A stretch of DNA of 27,255 nt from Desulfovibrionaceae bacterium UBA6814. GTDB lineage: Bacteria > Desulfobacterota > Desulfovibrionia > Desulfovibrionales > Desulfovibrionaceae. Shown here piece by piece: positions 7,177-17,293 of this stretch. Every line of letters starts with the position of its first letter. Within the stretch, counting starts at the first letter, position 1. Location: positions 1-27,255 of the forward strand of contig DKEU01000098.1 in assembly GCA_002452635.1 (NCBI GenBank), given 5' to 3'. A program made the position numbers and the translations under genes. The notes under the pieces were generated by a model. It ran no database searches and had not been told where the DNA came from. It saw nothing but the letters and a program-made list of their open reading frames with translations.

Positions 7177-8801
7177 GCGTCATCCCCCACGAGCTTTTCC
7201 AGTTGCGCCAGTCGCGGCTCGAACATGGCGTGGAACTTCAGGTCGTTGCCCAGCACGTTGCCCAGGGCCGGGCCCGAGGGCCGCACCCCGAAGGAGATGC
7301 CCGTGGACTGGTGGTGCACGCAGGCCACGGGACCGCAGTAGAGCACGCGGCGGCCGGCCAGGCGCAACTCCAGGTCGTGGGCCACGTCGTCCACCTGGGA
7401 GGGCGAGTAGCGGATGTCGAATCCGGGCGCGCCCTCCAGGTGCGCGGTGCGCAGCAGGTGGCAGCAGCCCATCACGGTGTCCGCCGGCCGCACCACGTCG
7501 TACAGCCCGGTGTCGTAGCGGGCGATGGGGGTGGGGTCGGTGAGCCGGATGAGGCCCTTCCGGGCCACGGCCAGGGTGCGGTAGAGGTACTGGAGCATGG
7601 CCGGCCGGCCCGGGCTCACCACCTTGGCCCCGGCCACCGCGGCCCGGGGGGCGGCCTCCAGGGCGGTGAGCAGGGAGGCCAGCCAGTGGTCCGGCGCCTC
7701 GGCGTCGTCGTCCAGGAAGGCCACGTACTCGGCCTGCCGCACCTCGGGCAGGGAGAGCAGCCAGTTGCGGGCCGCCGGCGCTCCCACGTTCACCCGCAGG
7801 GGGACTATCTGGTAGTCCCGGCCCGGGAAGAGGGTTGCCGCGGCCTGGGCCACGGCCAGGGAGTCGTCGGTGCTGCCGTTGATGAGCACCCGCATCCGGG
7901 CCCGGCCCAGGTTGGTGCGGGCCAGGGTTTCCAGGGTCTGTTGCAGCAGGCGGGCCTTGTTCCAGGAATACAGGCACACGGCCACGTCCCGGGTTTCGGG
8001 CAGGGAGGCGTCCGGGGCGAAGGGCGCGGCCAGTTCGGCCAGGCGGCGGCGCACCGGCTCCTGCAGGGGGTCCTGGACCAGGGAGCAGGCGTACAGGGCC
8101 TGGGCGGTCTCGCGGTCCCCGGCCCGGCGGAAGAGTTCGGCCGCCAGGTTCAGGGCGGCCTCGTCCCGGGCGGACTGGCCTGCGGCCTCCACCTGGGGCC
8201 ACAACTCCAGGGCCGCGGCGTCGTGGCCGGTCTCGGCCAGGTGGCAGAAGAGCAGGCGGTTCCAGGCCGGGGCCAGTTCCCCGGGCGGCCGGAATCCCCG
8301 GAGCCGGTCATCGGGCGGGACGCCTGCGAAGAAGTCCAGGGCCAGGAGCTGGGCCGCATACGCCGCGTGCCCGGGGTGGCGGCGCAGTTCGCCGGCCAGC
8401 CAGTCGCGGCGGCCGGCCAGGAGCCGGGGCTTGCCCAGGCAGCGGGCCACGCTCCAGGCGGCCTGGTCCGTGGGCAGGGCGGCCAGCAGGGCGGCGCGCC
8501 GGGCCAGGCCGGGATCGCCGGTGAGCCGGGCGGCCAGGTCCAGGATGCGGGGGTCGAAGGGCGCGGCCTGGGCCGCCTTGCCCAGCACGTAGGCCAGGGT
8601 GCGCAGGGCTTGGGGCTGCCGGTCCAGGCCGGGCTCCCGCAGCAGGCGGCCGGCCACGGCCATGGCCACGTCCGCGTCCAGCAGGAAGTTACCCAGGTAG
8701 ATGCGCAGATAGGCGAGCACCCCGGCCAGGTCCAGGCGGTCCAGTTCCTCCAGGCGGCCGAGGGGGGTGTACGGGGCTTCGGGCGGCACGGGCGCTCCCA
8801 T
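7173..8801 (-). CDS. GT2 glycosyltransferase with helical-repeat N-terminal region
   Basis: Counted from the ATG at 8801, the protein has 542 aa. The first ~265 residues are Ala/Leu-rich paired helices resembling TPR/solenoid repeats. The GT-A domain follows: VAVCLYSWNKARLLQQTLETL from about 274, the NVGAPAARNWL donor-site block at 338-348, the metal-binding FLDDD at 362-366, MGCCHLL near 444 and YSPSQVDD at 465-472. It is predicted to add a sugar from an NDP-sugar in the cytoplasm. Solenoid-linked glycosyltransferases often act on proteins, but the acceptor here is unknown. An in-frame TTG at 8837 is possible but would place the start inside the candidate promoter. The ATG has no clear Shine-Dalgarno. 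The stop overlaps the next gene's start. Confidence 0.85.
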   Translation of the reverse strand: MGAPVPPEAPYTPLGRLEELDRLDLAGVLAYLRIYLGNFLLDADVAMAVAGRLLREPGLDRQPQALRTLAYVLGKAAQAAPFDPRILDLAARLTGDPGLARRAALLAALPTDQAAWSVARCLGKPRLLAGRRDWLAGELRRHPGHAAYAAQLLALDFFAGVPPDDRLRGFRPPGELAPAWNRLLFCHLAETGHDAAALELWPQVEAAGQSARDEAALNLAAELFRRAGDRETAQALYACSLVQDPLQEPVRRRLAELAAPFAPDASLPETRDVAVCLYSWNKARLLQQTLETLARTNLGRARMRVLINGSTDDSLAVAQAAATLFPGRDYQIVPLRVNVGAPAARNWLLSLPEVRQAEYVAFLDDDAEAPDHWLASLLTALEAAPRAAVAGAKVVSPGRPAMLQYLYRTLAVARKGLIRLTDPTPIARYDTGLYDVVRPADTVMGCCHLLRTAHLEGAPGFDIRYSPSQVDDVAHDLELRLAGRRVLYCGPVACVHHQSTGISFGVRPSGPALGNVLGNDLKFHAMFEPRLAQLEKLVGDDA

Positions 8802-8818
8802 TGGGGTGGAGTTTCGTC

Positions 8819-8847
8819 GTTGTACGGGCGGGGGCAAGCCCCGTCAA
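8819..8847 (-). promoter_or_regulatory. Candidate sigma-70-type promoter for the two minus-strand GT2 genes
   Basis: On the minus strand, TTGACG (8847-8842, 5 of 6 to consensus) and TACAAC (8824-8819, 4 of 6) are separated by 17 bases. The predicted start near 8812 would give a leader of only about 10 bases before ATG 8801, which fits the missing Shine-Dalgarno. Confidence 0.5.
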
Positions 8848-8939
8848 CTTCACGCGTTTGCCCCCTGGCCGGAAATGACGTAGGAGCCCGGAGAGCCCAT
8901 CACCACTGACCGAACCCACGGATCGAAGCAGGATGCGCC

Positions 8940-10586
8940 ATGACCGACCCGGTGTATGAGCACGTGCTCTGGAGGCTGCGGCTGCACGGCTTCGCCACCC
9001 CGCCCTTCGCCCTGCTCTGGGTGAAGCTGCTCACCGACGGCCTGGAGGCCCTGCCCCCCGAGGCCGGCCGCCGCCGGCTGGGCCTGTGCGCCTCCCTGGT
9101 GCGCCAGGCCCTGGCCTACAATCCCTACGATCCCTTCCTGCACAAGCTCCTGGGCCAGATGGCCGCGCACGGCCGGCCCTCGCCCCGGTTCTCGGCTTGG
9201 CACGCGGCTGTGGGCAAGGCCCTGTCCGGCGCAGCCGAGAGCAGCCTGCCCGAGGCCGAGGGCATGCTGCAGGAGGCCGGCTCGGACCCGGCCGCGGTGC
9301 TCGGCCTGGCCGACCCCGGCCAGCCGCCCCTGGTGCGCTTCCTGGCCCTCACCCGGCTGTGGGAGATGGGCGAGGCGGACCTCCTGCTGCCCGCGGCCGA
9401 GGCCTTCACCGCCGCCGGCCCGGGAGCCCTGGCCGGGCCGCTCCTGGCCTTCGCCGCCCTGGGTGCGGGCGAGCCCGACCTGGCCGCCCGGCTGGCCGAG
9501 CGCGGGGCGGGCGGACTCTTCTCCCATGCGTTCCAGGCCCGCCTGGCCCAGGCCGCCGGAGACCGCGACGCCCTGCGCGCCCATCTGGTGCGCGCCCTGG
9601 CCTTCGAGCCGGCCCAGCCCTGGGCGGTCTACGGCCTGCACGTGTCCCGGGTGCCCGCGCCGGACCCCATGCTGGTGCAGCGGTACCAGGTGGAGGTGGC
9701 CTTCTATACCTTCAACAAGCTGGACGTGACCCTGGAGACCCTGGAGAGCCTCCTGGCCTCGGACATCGGGCCGGCCGGGGTGACTCTGCTCAACAACGGG
9801 TCCACGGCCTTTTCCCCCGAAGACCTGGCCGCCGGGGTGGCGCGGGTGGCCCAGGGCCGGCCGGTGCGGCTGGTGCAGCTCCCCTCCAACGTGGGCGCGC
9901 CGGCGGCCCGCAACTGGCTGCGCTCCCTGCCCGGGGTGGCGGAGGCGGACTTCCTGGCCTTTCTGGACGACGACGTGCTCCTGCCTCGGGACTGGCTGGC
10001 CCACTATCTCCAGGATCTTTCCCAGGACCTGAGCGCGGTGGTGGTGGGGCCCAAGGGCGTGAACCCGGGCCGGCCCCGCACCATCCAGTACGTGTGGCGC
10101 TTCTTTGGCGAGACGGGCGAGCACCGCATCCGCTTCACGCCCAACGCCCCCATGCTGCCGGACTTCGGCCAGTACGACTGCCGGCGGCCCTGCCTCTCGG
10201 TCATGGGCTGCTGCCATCTCTTCAACCTGCGGCTGTGGGAGCGGCTGGGGGTGCCGGACTTCGACGTGCGCTTCACCCCCTCCCAGGTGGACGACCTGGA
10301 GCACGACATCCAGGTGTGGAAGGCCGGGGGCCACGTGCTCTACGACGGCCGGGTGGAGGTGGTGCACCGCCAGGACGCGGGCAAGGCCGGTCCCATGAGC
10401 GCTGCGGCCTGGGGCCACGTGTGGGGCAACCACATGAAGCTGGAGGCCAAGTTCGGCGGCAAGGAGCTGGCCGACCTGGACGCGGCCTCGCGCGGCGCCG
10501 ACGACACCCATTGGCGCATGCTGGTGGCCGGCCTGGTGGACATCCTGCCCCCGGAGAGCCGGGATATTTTCACCCCGGCGGAGTAG
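8940..10586 (+). CDS. GT2 glycosyltransferase with helical-repeat N-terminal region, third paralogue
   Basis: The 548-aa protein has the same plan as the two divergent minus-strand neighbours: a helical Ala/Leu-rich region to about 245, then a GT-A domain starting VEVAFYTFNKLDVTLETLESL at 251. Key blocks are LLNNGST at 283-289, NVGAPAARNWL at 317-327, the metal site FLDDD at 341-345, VMGCCHLF at 421-428 and FTPSQVDDLEHD at 445-456. The metal site and later acidic pair are intact, so activity is expected. AGGA at 8930-8933 lies 6 bases before the ATG. It is transcribed away from the other two copies across a 138-base divergent gap and converges on the CgeB-like gene, with only 31 bases and no visible terminator between them. 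Confidence 0.87.
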   Translation: MTDPVYEHVLWRLRLHGFATPPFALLWVKLLTDGLEALPPEAGRRRLGLCASLVRQALAYNPYDPFLHKLLGQMAAHGRPSPRFSAWHAAVGKALSGAAESSLPEAEGMLQEAGSDPAAVLGLADPGQPPLVRFLALTRLWEMGEADLLLPAAEAFTAAGPGALAGPLLAFAALGAGEPDLAARLAERGAGGLFSHAFQARLAQAAGDRDALRAHLVRALAFEPAQPWAVYGLHVSRVPAPDPMLVQRYQVEVAFYTFNKLDVTLETLESLLASDIGPAGVTLLNNGSTAFSPEDLAAGVARVAQGRPVRLVQLPSNVGAPAARNWLRSLPGVAEADFLAFLDDDVLLPRDWLAHYLQDLSQDLSAVVVGPKGVNPGRPRTIQYVWRFFGETGEHRIRFTPNAPMLPDFGQYDCRRPCLSVMGCCHLFNLRLWERLGVPDFDVRFTPSQVDDLEHDIQVWKAGGHVLYDGRVEVVHRQDAGKAGPMSAAAWGHVWGNHMKLEAKFGGKELADLDAASRGADDTHWRMLVAGLVDILPPESRDIFTPAE

Positions 10587-10617
10587 TCCGTCCGGGCATT
10601 GCAACAGCGTGGCCGCG

Positions 10618-12270
10618 TTAGGCCTTCGTCGCCCGGAGCAGGGCGGCCAGGGCGGTCTTGCCCGGGTCGCGGGCGGCGAGGGCGCGCAGGAGGCGGTCCT
10701 CCTGGCCGGCCTGCCGGGCGGCCTGCCGGGCCGTGGCCAGATCGGCCAGGCCCTGTTGCGGCCGGAAGGCGCGCAGGTTCACCAGGGCCAAATCCAGGGA
10801 TGTCCGCCAGTCCCCGGGATGGTGCAGGGCGAGGTTGCTGAGCAGCCCCATGCGCATGTGCTCCTGCCCCGGCACCCGGGAGAGCAGGGCGGCCAGCCGG
10901 CGCTCCAGGTCCAGGTCCTTTCCGGCCAGGAGCCTGGCCGCGAACAGACATTCCACGGCCGTGGCGGGCACGTGGCGGGCCTCGTCGAACGGCATGCCCG
11001 GCCGCATGACCCGGCCCACCCTGGCCAGTTCGCCGGCCCACAGCATGTAGAGGTGGGCCGGGTCCCGGGGCTGCTCGAACCGGGTCGTCATCCCGGCGCG
11101 TTCGCAGGCCTCCCACCGCCGGTACCAGAATCGCTTGGCCAGGTCGAAGACGCCGAGCTTCAGGGCCGCGGCGCTGGCCGCCTGGTCCACCTCGGCATCG
11201 GCCCAGGCCTGGCTCTCCAGCAGTTCCAGCATCTTGGCCACCGCGGCCTTGCGGCGGCCCTCCATGGCCAGCAGGCGCAGGAGCGCGGCCTGGGCCGGGG
11301 CCGCGCCCAGGCCCGCCAGGCGGGCGGCCAGCAGGTCGGGCTCGGCGGCGAACATGCCGGCCTCGTACAGGTGGAACACGGTCATCCACCAGGCCAGTTC
11401 GGCATTGGAGCCGCTGGCGGCTGCTGCCGGCAGGTCCCGGGTCAGGTCCAGGACCCGGGCCGCCCGGTGCGCGGGCAGGTGTTCGCGCTGCACCCGCTCC
11501 CAGGCCGCCCGGCCCAGGCGCTCGGCCTCTGCGGGCCGGTCCAGGGCCCAACGCAGGTGGCGCTCCAGCTCCAGGGCGTGGCCGTATGTCAAGATTTCGT
11601 CGCCCGGGGCGAACAGGGACGCCACATCGGCCTCGCCCTCCTGGTGCAGCACCAGGCAGCCGGCCGAAGCCGCCTCGAACAGTCGGAAGTTGATCTCTCC
11701 CAGGATGGACTCGTTGGGCACCATCCGGGCCTGGGCGTAGCGCGCCACCACCCGGTGCCCGGGCACGTCCTGGTCCACGGCGCAGGGGGCCACGGACCGC
11801 ACCAGGTCCACCATCCACTGCCGCGCCGGCCGCTGCGGGGTGAGCCGGCCCACGAAGGCCAGGGCCTCGGGCCGTTCGGCGTGGGGGACCCACGGCGCGG
11901 CCACGCCGGGCACGGGCAGGTGCTCCACCCGGGGCAGCCCCATGTCCTCCAGGCGGGGGACCCAGTGGGCCTGGGTGGTCAGGGTCAGGTCGTAGAGCCG
12001 GCCCAACCAGCGGTGCCACCAGGAATTGAGGTGGGTGTCCACGGACCAGAAGACCGTGGGGCAGGGCGCCTCGGCCAGGCCGGAGAGCAGGCCGCGCCGG
12101 CCCAGGTTCTCCATGTGCAGCACCAGGTCCGGGGCGAAGCCGTGCCGGGCGAGCAGGGCGGGCAGGTGGTGGACGCCGTTCTCCAGGAACAGGTCCAGCA
12201 CCGTGTGGCCCAGGTCCCGCAGGGCCGGGGCCAGGGGGGTGTTCACCGCCAGGATGCGCAGGCCGGGCAT
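10618..12270 (-). CDS. CgeB-like GT-B glycosyltransferase with helical C-terminal extension
   Basis: The 550-aa protein begins with a Rossmann-like half (LRILAVNTP at 4-12, FWSVDTHLNSWW at 74-85, ALAFVGRLT at 136-144). The C-terminal donor-binding block INFRLFEAASAGCLVL at 193-208 is followed by LFAPGDEILTY at 219-229, as in CgeB / Glyco_trans_1_2 (PF13524) proteins. Residues ~275-550 are helical and Ala/Leu-rich with TPR-like spacing. This resembles the solenoid arrangement in the adjacent GT2 proteins, but placed C-terminally. CgeB-type proteins are common in flagellin and surface-protein glycosylation islands. No good Shine-Dalgarno precedes the ATG at 12270. Enzyme class is likely; donor and acceptor are unknown. 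Confidence 0.82.
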   Translation of the reverse strand: MPGLRILAVNTPLAPALRDLGHTVLDLFLENGVHHLPALLARHGFAPDLVLHMENLGRRGLLSGLAEAPCPTVFWSVDTHLNSWWHRWLGRLYDLTLTTQAHWVPRLEDMGLPRVEHLPVPGVAAPWVPHAERPEALAFVGRLTPQRPARQWMVDLVRSVAPCAVDQDVPGHRVVARYAQARMVPNESILGEINFRLFEAASAGCLVLHQEGEADVASLFAPGDEILTYGHALELERHLRWALDRPAEAERLGRAAWERVQREHLPAHRAARVLDLTRDLPAAAASGSNAELAWWMTVFHLYEAGMFAAEPDLLAARLAGLGAAPAQAALLRLLAMEGRRKAAVAKMLELLESQAWADAEVDQAASAAALKLGVFDLAKRFWYRRWEACERAGMTTRFEQPRDPAHLYMLWAGELARVGRVMRPGMPFDEARHVPATAVECLFAARLLAGKDLDLERRLAALLSRVPGQEHMRMGLLSNLALHHPGDWRTSLDLALVNLRAFRPQQGLADLATARQAARQAGQEDRLLRALAARDPGKTALAALLRATKA

Positions 12271-12473
12271 GGATGGGTGAGTACGGCAAACCTGCGGGGG
12301 CGTAAAGCGAGTCCGGCCGTTGGGCAGGGATAAAGAAATTCACCGTGTGGACGATACGGAATATGTGTTCAGTGAATGAATGGTGGCAGTCTGCGGGAGA
12401 TTTGGATATGCTGAAAAGCGGATCGGCAAAGGCTGTGCGGCGTTAAGGCGGAGGTCGGGAAGCCTGCGGGGAA
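12271..12473. other. Divergent control region between CgeB-like gene and the NeuB operon
   Basis: This 203-base gap is AT-richer than its surroundings and must hold promoters for both directions. The best plus-strand sigma-70-like pair is TTCACC (12339-12344) and TATGTG (12362-12367) with a 17-base spacer, a weak match. TTCAC at 12339-12343 is mirrored by GTGAA at 12372-12376, and TTCAGTGAA (12368-12376) is itself palindromic. These could be operator half-sites for the regulator encoded just downstream. AAGGCGGAGG at 12444-12453 is too far (20 bases) from the ATG at 12474 to be its Shine-Dalgarno. Confidence 0.35.
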
Positions 12474-13175
12474 ATGGCGCGCTATTTGCATGATGCCGGC
12501 CAGACGACTGAAAGTGCAACTGTTAATTCCATGGATAAACGATTTTCCCCCAAACCGATCATGATCATCAACGACCGAGAATACATCAAGCCCAGCAAGC
12601 AGGCCCGGATACTCTCCATCCTCGACGCCCTGGCCATCGACTGCAATCGTTCCCAGCACGAGCTCGGGCAGAGCAGCGGCCTTTCCCGGGCCATGGTCAA
12701 CCAGTATCTCCGCTCCTTCCAGGAGCAGGGATTGCTCTGCTACCAGCCGACCAGCGGCAAGTCCTTCAGCTACGTGCTCACGGAGGAAGGGGAGGCCCTG
12801 CGCCGGAAGATGTTCGCCAGGCATTGCAGCGAGCTGGTCCGGCTCTATTCGGCCCTCAAGCAGTCCATCCTGGACAAGGTCCAGCGCTTGAGTCGGCGGG
12901 GGGTGCGCAAGGTCGTGCTGTTCGGGGCTTCGGAGACCTGCGAGGTGGTGCTCTCGGCCCTGCGCCAGTCCTCCTTCGAGGTCGCGGCCCTGGTGGACAA
13001 CGACCAGGAGAAGCATGGGAAGATTTTCCAGGGCCAAGTCATTGCGTCGCCACGGATTCTCGAAGACCTGCCTTGCCAGGCGGTGATCATCACCACCTAC
13101 GGACACCAGGACGACATCCGCAGGCAGTTGGCTCCTCTTGCCCAACTCACCGGAATGGAGATCGTTACACTATGA
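12474..13175 (+). CDS. Winged-helix DNA-binding protein fused to a Rossmann-like domain; probable operon regulator
   Basis: The 233-aa protein has an N-terminal winged helix-turn-helix over about 44-105 (SQHELGQSSGLSRAMVNQYL as the HTH, then a wing ending SFSYVLTEEGEALRR). A helical linker leads to a C-terminal Rossmann-like domain over ~144-212: RKVVLFGASETCEVVLSAL, AALVDNDQEKHGKIFQGQVI and AVIITTYGHQDDI. That second half resembles the NAD- or nucleotide-sugar-binding Rossmann units of PglD-like and epimerase-related proteins. The likely role is to sense a nucleotide sugar or cofactor and control the glycan operon that follows. The start is uncertain: GGGGA lies 2 bases before ATG 12474, while ATGs at 12531 and 12561 have no Shine-Dalgarno but are nearer the conserved part. 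The stop overlaps the neuB ATG (ATGA). Confidence 0.75.
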   Translation: MARYLHDAGQTTESATVNSMDKRFSPKPIMIINDREYIKPSKQARILSILDALAIDCNRSQHELGQSSGLSRAMVNQYLRSFQEQGLLCYQPTSGKSFSYVLTEEGEALRRKMFARHCSELVRLYSALKQSILDKVQRLSRRGVRKVVLFGASETCEVVLSALRQSSFEVAALVDNDQEKHGKIFQGQVIASPRILEDLPCQAVIITTYGHQDDIRRQLAPLAQLTGMEIVTL

Positions 13176-14272
13176 AAGACGCAGTCCGACTCAAGTCTGG
13201 GTGTTGCATCGGCCAGGACTATCCGTGTTTCCTGGCGGCCGAGGTCGGCAACAACCACCAGGGCCGCCTGGACTTGGCCCTGGAGATGGTGCGCGCCGCT
13301 GCGCAAAGCGGCGCGGACGCGGTGAAATTCCAGAAGCGGCACACCGCGTCCCTGCTCACCCGGGAGGGCCACAACGCCCCGTATTGCGGCGCCAACAGCT
13401 TTGGCAAGACTTACGGCGAGCACCGCGACGCGCTGGAGCTCTCCATGGAGGAGATGGCCGAGGCCAAGCGCCTGGCCGAGGAGTTGGGACTCATCTTTTT
13501 CGCCTCGGCCTGGGATTCGGTCAGCCTCCGCGAGATGGAGGAGTTGGGCGTGGAGTTGGTCAAGTTCAGCTCCGCGGACCTGGTGAGCATCCCCTTGCTG
13601 CGCCAGGCCGGGGCCATGGGCGTGCCGGTGATCCTGTCCACCGGCATGAGCAGCCTGCCCGAGATCGACACCGCGGTGAACGAGATCCTGCGCTTTCACG
13701 ACGACATCGTGCTCCTGCACTGTAACAGCACCTATCCCTGCCCGCCGGAGCACATCGCCCTGCCGGTCATCGATCAGTTGCGCCGGCGCTACCGGCTGCC
13801 GGTGGGCTATTCGGGACATGAGCAGGGGCTGGGCCCCAGCGTGGCCGCGGTGGCTTTGGGCGCCTGCGTGGTCGAACGCCATCTGACCCTGGACCGCACC
13901 CTGCCGGGCACCGACCACCAGGCCTCTCTGGAGCCCTCGGACTTCGCGCGCATGGCCCAGATGATCCGGGATGTGGAGAAGGCCATGCAGATTAACGACA
14001 AGCAGGTCTTTCCCAGCGAGGTGGCCGCGGCCCGGAAGTTGCGCAAGAGCATCGTCTTCCTGCGGGACCTGCCCAAGGGGCACGTGCTCAGCGAGGATGA
14101 CATTACCGTGAAGTCCCCGGGCGACGGGGTGTCGCCCATTTACTGGGACTGCCTGGTTGGCGCGGTGCTCAAGCGTGGGGTGTGCAAGGAGGAGATGCTG
14201 ACTTGGGAGATGGTCACCCCCGCCAGTCCCATCAGTTCGATCCAGCGGATCAAGCGGAGCGCGGCCAACTAG
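13172..14272 (+). CDS. neuB: NeuB-family nonulosonic (sialic-type) acid synthase
   Basis: The 366-aa protein condenses phosphoenolpyruvate with an N-acetylated hexosamine to make a nine-carbon nonulosonic acid. NeuB motifs: AEVGNNHQG at 23-31, VKFQKR at 51-56, ILSTGMS at 154-160, LLHCNSTYPCP at 181-191, GYSGHE at 212-217 and ERHLTLDRTLPGTDH at 235-249. A C-terminal SAF (antifreeze-like) domain from about 285 contains RKSIVFLRDLPKGHVLSEDDI, as in full-length NeuB. The product (sialic, legionaminic or pseudaminic type) cannot be told by eye. No NeuA (CMP activation) or NeuC/NnaA-type epimerase is in the window. It is translationally coupled to the upstream regulator through ATGA at 13172-13175. 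Confidence 0.9.
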   Translation: MKDAVRLKSGCCIGQDYPCFLAAEVGNNHQGRLDLALEMVRAAAQSGADAVKFQKRHTASLLTREGHNAPYCGANSFGKTYGEHRDALELSMEEMAEAKRLAEELGLIFFASAWDSVSLREMEELGVELVKFSSADLVSIPLLRQAGAMGVPVILSTGMSSLPEIDTAVNEILRFHDDIVLLHCNSTYPCPPEHIALPVIDQLRRRYRLPVGYSGHEQGLGPSVAAVALGACVVERHLTLDRTLPGTDHQASLEPSDFARMAQMIRDVEKAMQINDKQVFPSEVAAARKLRKSIVFLRDLPKGHVLSEDDITVKSPGDGVSPIYWDCLVGAVLKRGVCKEEMLTWEMVTPASPISSIQRIKRSAAN

Positions 14273-14314
14273 GGCCGAAGGTCCTCTGCGGGACGGTCGC
14301 AAGGGAGCTATGCC

Positions 14315-15406
<1,092 letters not shown>

Positions 15407-17293
15407 GCCGATCCCGGGCCTGGACCTATCCCTGGACGTTATGAGCCGCTTGCTGCGGCACCGCGGACCGGACGGGGAGGGCATCTGGATCCATCCTTCG
15501 CGCTGCGCGGGCTTCGCCCACCGGCGCCTGTCCATCATCGACATCGCGGGCGGCGGGCAGCCCATGTCCGGGCCAGCCGGCGACTGGTTGACCTACAACG
15601 GGGAGATCTACAACTACCTCGAGTTGCGGGAGGAGTTGGGCCAGGACGCCTTCACCACCAGTTCCGACACCGAGACCATCCTGCACGCGTACGCCCGTTG
15701 GGGCCAGGATTGCCTGCTGCGCTTCAAGGGCATGTACGCCTTTGCCCTGTGGGACGAGTCCGAGGGGACGCTCTTCTGCGCCCGGGACCGCTTCGGGATC
15801 AAGCCTCTCTACTACGCCGTGCTGGGCAGGCGCCTCTTCTTCGCCTCGGAGCCCAAGGCCCTGCTGCCGTTCCTGGACAGGGTGGAGACCGACATCGAGG
15901 CCTTCCGCGACTACCTCGCCTTCCAGTTCTGCCTGGACGGGCGGACCCTGTTCAAGGGGGTGCGCGAGGTCCGGCCCGGGTACTGCCTGGTGGCGGGCAA
16001 GGGGGAGGTCCGCGAGCGCCGCTACTGGGAGCCCCTCTTCAAGCCGGATTTCGACCACACCGAGGCCCATTTCGTGCGGGAGTTGCGAGAGCTTTTACGC
16101 GACTCGATCCGCTTGCATCTGCGAAGTGACGTGCCGGTCGGGGCGTACGTGAGCGGGGGGCTGGACTCGGGCGTGGTGGCTTCGCTCGCCCAGGAGGAGG
16201 CCTCCGGCGAGCTGCTCGGGTTCACCGGCAAGTTCGCCGCCCACGGTCCGGCCTTTGACGAGAGTCCCCATGCCAGGGCCGTGGCGGGAAAATGCGGCAT
16301 CACCCTGCACGAGGTGGACATCACCTGCGCCGATTTCGTGCAGCACATGGCCGACGTCATCTACGCCCTGGATTATCCGGTGGCCGGCCCCGGGGCGTTC
16401 TCTCAGTACATGGTCTCAGGGCTGGCCGCGCAGCACCGCAAGGTGGTGCTCGGCGGGCAGGGCGGCGACGAGATCTTCGGCGGCTACACGCGTTACCTCA
16501 TCGCCTACTTCGAGCAGTGCATCAAGGCCGCCATCGACGGCACCATGCACAACGGGAAGTTCATCGTCACCTACGAGTCCATCATCCCCAACCTCACCGC
16601 CCTGGCCTCCTACAAGCCCTTGCTCAAGCAGTTCTTCAGCCAGGGGCTGTTCGAGGACATGGACGTCCGCTACTTCCAGCTCATCAACCGCGCCCCGCAG
16701 CTCGGCGATGAGATCAACTGGGAGTTGCTGAACGGGTACAACCCGTTCGACACGTTCAAGGCCATATTCAACGGCAAGAACATCCACGGCAAGGCCTCCT
16801 ACTTCGATTCCATGACCAATTTCGACCTGAAGACGCTCCTGCCCGCCCTGCTCCATGTGGAGGACCGCATGAGCATGGCCCATGGCCTGGAGTCCCGGGT
16901 CCCGCTCCTGGACCATGAGCTGGTGGAGAAGGCCAGCACGGCCTCAGCGGACATCAAGTTCAAGGACGGAAACCTCAAGTACCTTTTCAAGAACGTGGTG
17001 GCCCCCCACCTCCCGTCGTCCATCCTGGAGCGCAAGGACAAGATGGGTTTCCCCACGCCCATCAACGACTGGATTCGCAACGGCGCGCGCGACTATGTCC
17101 ATGACCTGTTCTCCACCTCCCGGGCGCGCACCCGGGACCTCGTGGACAACGCCCGGGTGCTAGATCTGCTGGAGCGCGAGCCGACATACGGGCGCAAGCT
17201 GTGGGGCTTCCTTTGTCTGGAACTTTGGCAGCAACGCTTCCATGACCGGGAGCATGAATTCAAACAACTGCTCGGCAACGGAGAAAACGCAGC

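Noticed and set aside
5791..7341. Plus-strand frame of over 500 codons opposite the degenerate GT2 gene
   Set aside because: Gly/Gln/Arg-rich shadow frame; paralogy of the minus-strand product with two other GT2 proteins decides the strand.
8802..8837. Upstream in-frame TTG start for the minus-strand GT2 gene
   Set aside because: It would lie between the -35 and -10 boxes of the best promoter and add residues unlike the paralogues.
8850..10604. Long minus-strand frame opposite the plus-strand GT2 gene
   Set aside because: Antisense shadow of a clear GT2 gene, low-complexity Gln/Gly/Ala/His composition.
10609..12333. Long plus-strand frame opposite the CgeB-like gene
   Set aside because: Antisense shadow; the minus-strand product has clear glycosyltransferase motifs.
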